DNA from: Microcystis aeruginosa Ma_MB_S_20031200_S102
GTDB taxonomy: Bacteria > Cyanobacteriota > Cyanobacteriia > Cyanobacteriales > Microcystaceae
Assembly (NCBI GenBank): GCA_007095845.1
Contig: SFBI01000056.1
Location: 1 to 46,465 of the forward strand
Length of the DNA: 46,465 nucleotides
Direction: 5' to 3'
The notes below the pieces were generated by a model. It worked only from the letters and a program-made list of their open reading frames with translations, searched no databases and was not told the origin of the DNA. How positions within the stretch are numbered: position 1 is the first letter of the stretch; each line of letters begins with the position of its first letter. Shown in pieces: positions 42,558 to 46,465 of this stretch. Both the position numbers and the translations under genes were made by a program.

Positions 42558-43771
42558 TTTTGTTTCTCCCGGTTTGCTAGACATTGTTGTGCTTGTATTC
42601 TCCAGCTATCTTCGTCAGAATTTAAGCTGTTAGCGTATTGATTACAGGTTTCCCATTCTTTTAATGCCTCTGTTTGGTTATTTTGGGCTTCTCTTACCTG
42701 CGCTAGTAAACAATGAGGAGCAGCACTATTTTTATCTAATTTAATCGCTTCTAATAAAGCTGTTTCTGCCGATGGAATATCTCCTTGTTTTAGCCTTGCC
42801 CAACCTAAATTTTTCCAGATAGCAAATTGGGTTTCTTGATCTAATTTTGCCTCAGATTGGGCTTTAAGTAATTTAAGTAAGAGGTGAACAGCAGCAGGAT
42901 AATTTTTATTGAGAATATGTAATCGAGCTAGATTATTAATAGCGGTAGTGTTACCCCCTTGTATAGCTAATATATATTCTTTTTTAGCTAAATCAAAATC
43001 CTGTAATTCTTCGTAGAGTAATCCTAAGTTAAAATGTGCCTCAGCGTCATCTGGATTTAAAGACAAAGCTCGTTGATAATCTTCTTCTGCACTGCTCAAA
43101 TCTCCCTTTTGATAATGACTCCAACCCCAATGATTATACCAAGTGGCTACAGTTGGTAAAGAGAGTCTTAATCCCCAAATACTCAGCATTAGTAAAAAAG
43201 ATAAACCAGCGCCAATTTCTTGCCAGTATTGTTCTTGAATCCCAAAGCGTGCCAGTAATTTTTTTCCAGTTTCTTGTCCAGTTTTAGTTAAGACTCCTCC
43301 TGCAGCAAGTAAGGTTAATATACTTTGAAAACTGACTAAAACACCTCCCAAAATATCGCTTCCCCCCGAAAGAAACCGCGAGCCAATTTCACCAATTAAT
43401 CCTAAAGAAATTGTCAAGAAAGTAACAGAAGCTCCATTGGCCAATAAATTGTATTTGTGCCAAGAAGAATCAATTTTAGGGACTTCAAGTAGCCACCACC
43501 AATTCTTAGTATCGGGATTAAAATTGGGACGTAATTTGGCGATTATTGGAGCGATTGTGGCTTGTTTTTTCCTAAGAATGTTGTCTAATTCTTGGATGGT
43601 ATTTAGGATATTATCAGGGATTAAATAGGTTTCTGTTAGCTTAGTTTGAATGCGATCGCGTGCTATTAAAATATTAAGAATTTCGGCTTCTGTTGGTGTA
43701 GGATGCTCTTGGAGAATTGCGATCAAATCTTGATAGGTTTTTAGGTCTTGTTCTAGAGATGAATTAGACAT
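42527..43771 (-). CDS. Membrane protein with C-terminal TPR repeats
   Basis: The 414-residue protein has an N-terminal coiled-coil/helical region (about 1-95). Three hydrophobic segments (about 112-128, 139-160 and 190-208; for example GASVTFLTISLGLIGEIG, GAGLSFLLMLSIWGLRL) follow. At least four tetratricopeptide repeats cover 212-395 (HYQKGDLSSAEEDYQRALSL, EAHFNLGLLYEELQDFDLAK, TQFAIWKNLGWARLKQGD). No catalytic motif is present. The gene overlaps the secreted TPR gene downstream. With the CHAT-TPR gene upstream it forms a co-directional set, which suggests a scaffold or sensor role in one complex; this is inferred from order alone. Confidence 0.7.
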   Translation of the reverse strand: MSNSSLEQDLKTYQDLIAILQEHPTPTEAEILNILIARDRIQTKLTETYLIPDNILNTIQELDNILRKKQATIAPIIAKLRPNFNPDTKNWWWLLEVPKIDSSWHKYNLLANGASVTFLTISLGLIGEIGSRFLSGGSDILGGVLVSFQSILTLLAAGGVLTKTGQETGKKLLARFGIQEQYWQEIGAGLSFLLMLSIWGLRLSLPTVATWYNHWGWSHYQKGDLSSAEEDYQRALSLNPDDAEAHFNLGLLYEELQDFDLAKKEYILAIQGGNTTAINNLARLHILNKNYPAAVHLLLKLLKAQSEAKLDQETQFAIWKNLGWARLKQGDIPSAETALLEAIKLDKNSAAPHCLLAQVREAQNNQTEALKEWETCNQYANSLNSDEDSWRIQAQQCLANREKQKCSPKPNSSY

Positions 43772-43801
43772 AGGCTTAGAATACTTAGAATAGTGATTTT
43801 C

Positions 43802-43963
43802 TTAAAGTAAACCTATAATTGTTCTTAACGCTGTTTCTAAATTAGCTCGATCAATTTGTATGATGATTACAGGTCTAATTCCTGACTGTTCTGTGCTAAT
43901 GACGGGGTTGAGGTCGCACAAAACCACATCACCACGAATAACGCTACCATTTGATTTCGCCAC
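43802..43963 (-). pseudogene. Internally deleted MazF/PemK-type toxin
   Basis: A GTG at 43963 opens 53 codons. The N-terminus is clearly MazF-like (VIRGDVVLCDLNPVISTEQSG then IRPVIIIQIDRAN) and jumps straight to a tail (ALRTIIGLL) like the end of a MazF protein. MazF toxins are normally about 110 residues, so roughly half is missing from the middle. The frame overlaps the antitoxin gene by 20 bases, the usual coupling. It is most likely an inactive relic of a type II toxin-antitoxin pair; a short functional variant is less likely. Confidence 0.65.
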
Positions 43964-44153
43964 GAGCTAATTTTTCCTCATAATCTTCTAGATTTGACAA
44001 ATAATCTGAAAAATCAGATTCTGCGATTTCTACGAAATCAGAAAACTGCTGATTGTACTTTAAGGTAAGGAAATCAATAAAGTCATTCACTTCTTCAACT
44101 AATGACTCTGGAAGTTGACGAATTTTGGCAATTGTAATATCTTGGACTGTCAT
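43944..44153 (-). CDS. Small antitoxin-like protein
   Basis: This 69-residue acidic protein starts MTVQDITIAKIRQLPESLVEEVNDFIDFL. This is the opening of DUF2281-type antitoxins, whose helix binds DNA or the toxin. The C-terminal half (DFSDYLSNLEDYEEKLARGEIKW) would be the toxin-binding tail. It is followed, with a 20-base overlap, by a truncated MazF-like frame. It may persist as a solitary antitoxin. It starts 132 bases after the CHAT gene stop, on the same strand. Confidence 0.7.
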   Translation of the reverse strand: MTVQDITIAKIRQLPESLVEEVNDFIDFLTLKYNQQFSDFVEIAESDFSDYLSNLEDYEEKLARGEIKW

Positions 44154-44240
44154 GATTGAGAATTGTTCTTGAGAGTGGGTTACTAAAGCGCAACTACAAA
44201 CTGATCATAGCATTTTTGAGCAGGATTTTTAAGATTTATC

Positions 44241-44286
44241 TGATAACTAACAACTGATAACTGATAACTGATAACTGATAACTGAT
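44241..44286. repeat. Tandem TAACTGA repeats
   Basis: Five consecutive GATAACTGA-type heptamers end at the stop codon of the CHAT gene. The same heptamer occurs near 280-302 and 33050-33062. Confidence 0.8.
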
Positions 44287-46465
44287 TATAATCCATTGCC
44301 AATGAGAATAAAAGGCGCCCAGTAATGGGGATGGCTGAGGCGATTTGCTACGTCCGATGGCACTCCTTCAATAGGTTCTATTCTAATACTACCACGCCGC
44401 TGCTCATTGGTTGGGTTATTACTGGTAATCAAGGCAATTTGTGCCTGTTGTAATGCCGCTGCTTTACTCAATTTACCTGTCTTCAAAGCAGCATAAAAAG
44501 CATTCATCAAAGCTTGTGTACCGCCATCATCAACACTCCATAAAGAGGCAATAACTGCCCTTGCACCTGCGGTTTGTAGTCGATATCCTAACCCTAAAAT
44601 TTCGATTCCTGTGCCGTAATTACCCCCTAAACCTGTCTCGCAAGCACTCAAAACAATTAAATCAATATTTTTAAACCGCCAGTTTTTCATTGTTTGTAGA
44701 GTCACAACTGTCCCATCTCCAAAAAGAACAAAAGACTGTTCTGGAGTTCCCACCACAAAGGCTGCATGGGTGGCAAAATGGACGACAGTATAGCTATCCA
44801 GTAGGGGAATAATTGTTTGATTGAAGTCTTTATCGAAGTATTTAGTAGTAGGAGAAACTGTCTGTGCTAATTTATCTACCTCTATACCCGCAAAAGGCAA
44901 CCCATTAAATTTGAAGTCTTGTCCCTCATGTCGAAACTGATAGCTGCCCTTGACGAATGCCGCCGCTAAAATGTGCATTTTTAGTTCGGGTTTGGTATTA
45001 AAATCAGTCAGAGATGCTGCCGTAATATTATTAACCCGGTAGCGTTCAATTAACCACTGTTTGCCGTCGTATAAAGCCGCTAGAGGAATGTAGCGCAGTT
45101 GTCCATCAGGAGCATAAATAATCGTTTTTGCATCGGCAGTTTTTAGGTTATTTTCTAGGGGTTTAATCAGCCATTCATAAAGCTGTTGGGCTGGCTTTTT
45201 GGCATCCAGATTAGGATTTTGTAAGGCTTCCCGGAAAGCGCGAATAGTTTCGTTTAGTTCTTTTTTGCTGACTTTTACGGTGTGGCGGACGGGAGGAGAA
45301 TCAGCAGTGGTGAGGATGATTTCTAAGCGGTCATCAAAGATAATTGGGTAGATAAGGACGGCATTTTGTTGCAGTTTTTTGAGATTATCAGATAAGCCAA
45401 TTAAATTGTCTAAATTATTCAGGAGATCGGCGGAACGGGTTTGGGGTTTGAGTTGGTTAATTAAGGCTAAAACTTCTGGACTTTCGATAAATTTATTAAA
45501 CTCAGCCACAATTTGTTCCTGTTGTTTCCAGAGTTGGGCGAGACGTTGTTCTTCTGAGGGAGTTAGTTTGCCGTTGAGTTTTTGTCGTTCTTGCAGTCGG
45601 CTGATTTCTTGGCCAATTTCTACTGCTTTATTAACAATTGCCTCAATTCCCTCGTCTATTTTTTGTTCTGGCGGTAGTTTAGGAACTCCCTGTTCTGTAT
45701 TTGTGTTACCGCGCACTCCCCGCAAATAATCGTCTAATTCCTGTACTTTTAACAAGTCTAACACCCGTTGCGCTTCCAGAATGCGGTCTTGTTGCAGCAG
45801 CAAGTCAGCTAAACGGCGGTAAGTATCGGCAACAGTTTCGGTGTAGGTTTGTTGCAATTCTTTGGGGAGTCCTTTAATATCGCCTCTGAGAGTTTCATAG
45901 ACGTTAACCGATTGTTTGTAGAAGATAATCCCTAGTTGAGGTTGGTTTTGTTGTTGCAGTAAGTAACCAATATTGTCTAAGGTTACTGCTTCCACTGCGC
46001 GATCTCCCACCGCCCGCAATAAGGGTAAAGCCTGTTGGTAGTAGTCTAATGCTTTCTGTTTCTCCCCTAAAGCATCATAGACACGACCAATATTATTGAG
46101 AGTAACGGCTTCCCCTCTGCGATCCCCCACTGCCCGTCTTAAGGGTAAAGCCTGTTGGTAGTAGTCTAAAGCCTTCTGTTTCTCCCCTAAAGCAGAATAG
46201 ACACCACCAATATTATTGAGAGTGACGGCTTCCCCCTCGCGATCCCCCACTGCCTGTCTTAAGGGTAAAGCCTGTTGGTAGTAGTCTAATGCCTTCTGTT
46301 TCTCCCCTAAAGCAGAATAGACAGCACCAATATTACTGAGAGTGGCGGCTTCCCCAGAGCGATCGCCTACTGCCCGTCTTAAGGGTAAAGCCTGTTGGTA
46401 GTAGTCTAATGCCTTTTGTTTCTCCCCTAAATCATCATAGACAGCACCAATATTATTGAGAGTGG
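44286..46465 (-). CDS. TPR-CHAT domain protein (partial, continues past the right edge)
   Basis: Only the last 725 residues are visible, because the frame stays open to the end of the window. The visible N-terminal part is a run of 40-residue tetratricopeptide repeats (LGEKQKALDYYQQALPLRR). A helical linker with heptads follows (residues RQKLNGKLTPSEEQRLAQLW and around). A C-terminal CHAT domain completes it, a caspase-like cysteine peptidase fold, with the catalytic His in VVHFATHAAF (near 44770) and Cys in VLSACETGLGG (near 44643). The stop lies at 44286-44288. CHAT-TPR proteins act in protease signalling and, in some systems, in defence; substrates here are unknown. The nearby membrane and secreted TPR genes may be partners. 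Confidence 0.9.
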   Translation of the reverse strand, partial: TLNNIGAVYDDLGEKQKALDYYQQALPLRRAVGDRSGEAATLSNIGAVYSALGEKQKALDYYQQALPLRQAVGDREGEAVTLNNIGGVYSALGEKQKALDYYQQALPLRRAVGDRRGEAVTLNNIGRVYDALGEKQKALDYYQQALPLLRAVGDRAVEAVTLDNIGYLLQQQNQPQLGIIFYKQSVNVYETLRGDIKGLPKELQQTYTETVADTYRRLADLLLQQDRILEAQRVLDLLKVQELDDYLRGVRGNTNTEQGVPKLPPEQKIDEGIEAIVNKAVEIGQEISRLQERQKLNGKLTPSEEQRLAQLWKQQEQIVAEFNKFIESPEVLALINQLKPQTRSADLLNNLDNLIGLSDNLKKLQQNAVLIYPIIFDDRLEIILTTADSPPVRHTVKVSKKELNETIRAFREALQNPNLDAKKPAQQLYEWLIKPLENNLKTADAKTIIYAPDGQLRYIPLAALYDGKQWLIERYRVNNITAASLTDFNTKPELKMHILAAAFVKGSYQFRHEGQDFKFNGLPFAGIEVDKLAQTVSPTTKYFDKDFNQTIIPLLDSYTVVHFATHAAFVVGTPEQSFVLFGDGTVVTLQTMKNWRFKNIDLIVLSACETGLGGNYGTGIEILGLGYRLQTAGARAVIASLWSVDDGGTQALMNAFYAALKTGKLSKAAALQQAQIALITSNNPTNEQRRGSIRIEPIEGVPSDVANRLSHPHYWAPFILIGNGL

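Overview
The window looks like the chromosome of a bloom-forming unicellular cyanobacterium, most probably Microcystis aeruginosa. The evidence is the isiA/isiB iron-stress genes, scattered GCGATCGC (HIP1-type) octamers, cyanobacterial family proteins throughout, and very dense short repeats and small non-autonomous mobile elements between genes. The species is inferred from overall character; no database search was possible. Almost every gene is on the minus strand; gdhA is the only clear protein gene on plus.

Positions 1-2600 form an iron-stress locus, isiA - small CxxC protein - isiB. Upstream of isiA are three Fur-box-like sequences, a perfect stem-loop in the leader, and a divergent short transcript-like element with its own terminator that resembles an IsaR1-type sRNA gene. 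Positions 2.6-12 kb hold housekeeping and conserved genes: a conserved hypothetical, tatC, a CysQ/IMPase-family phosphatase, proS, a TIGR04222-type membrane protein and an RqcH/NFACT protein.

Positions 12-31 kb are one co-directional block that reads as a specialised-metabolite cluster. In transcription order it holds: a KS-AT polyketide synthase subunit; a 1697-residue partner (ACP-ACP-KR-DH-phosphopantetheinyl transferase-hotdog thioesterase-hotdog thioesterase); an 80-residue two-helix membrane protein; a possible 47-residue protein; two paralogous flavin-dependent halogenase-like enzymes; a 128-residue unknown; an alpha/beta hydrolase with a borrowed N-terminus; a PEP-CTERM-type secreted protein; and a DevBCA-type ABC exporter. 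The synthase is related to the iterative enediyne-type PksE enzymes, but it is split at the AT/ACP boundary and carries its thioesterases as fusions. None of the enediyne warhead accessory genes is in view. A likely logic is that the synthase makes and releases a polyene-type chain, the flavoenzymes chlorinate or oxidise it, and DevBCA exports it; the product is unknown.

Positions 31-46 kb return to ordinary genes (gcvT, a TPR-trypsin-like protease, gdhA, an S9 peptidase, tRNA-Pro, a UbiH-type monooxygenase). They end in a TPR/CHAT group: a secreted TPR protein, a membrane TPR protein, a toxin-antitoxin remnant, and a CHAT protease-like protein that runs off the right edge. Intergenic spaces carry at least three families of MITE-like elements, two of them with visible target-site duplications, plus a decayed IS630-type transposase end.
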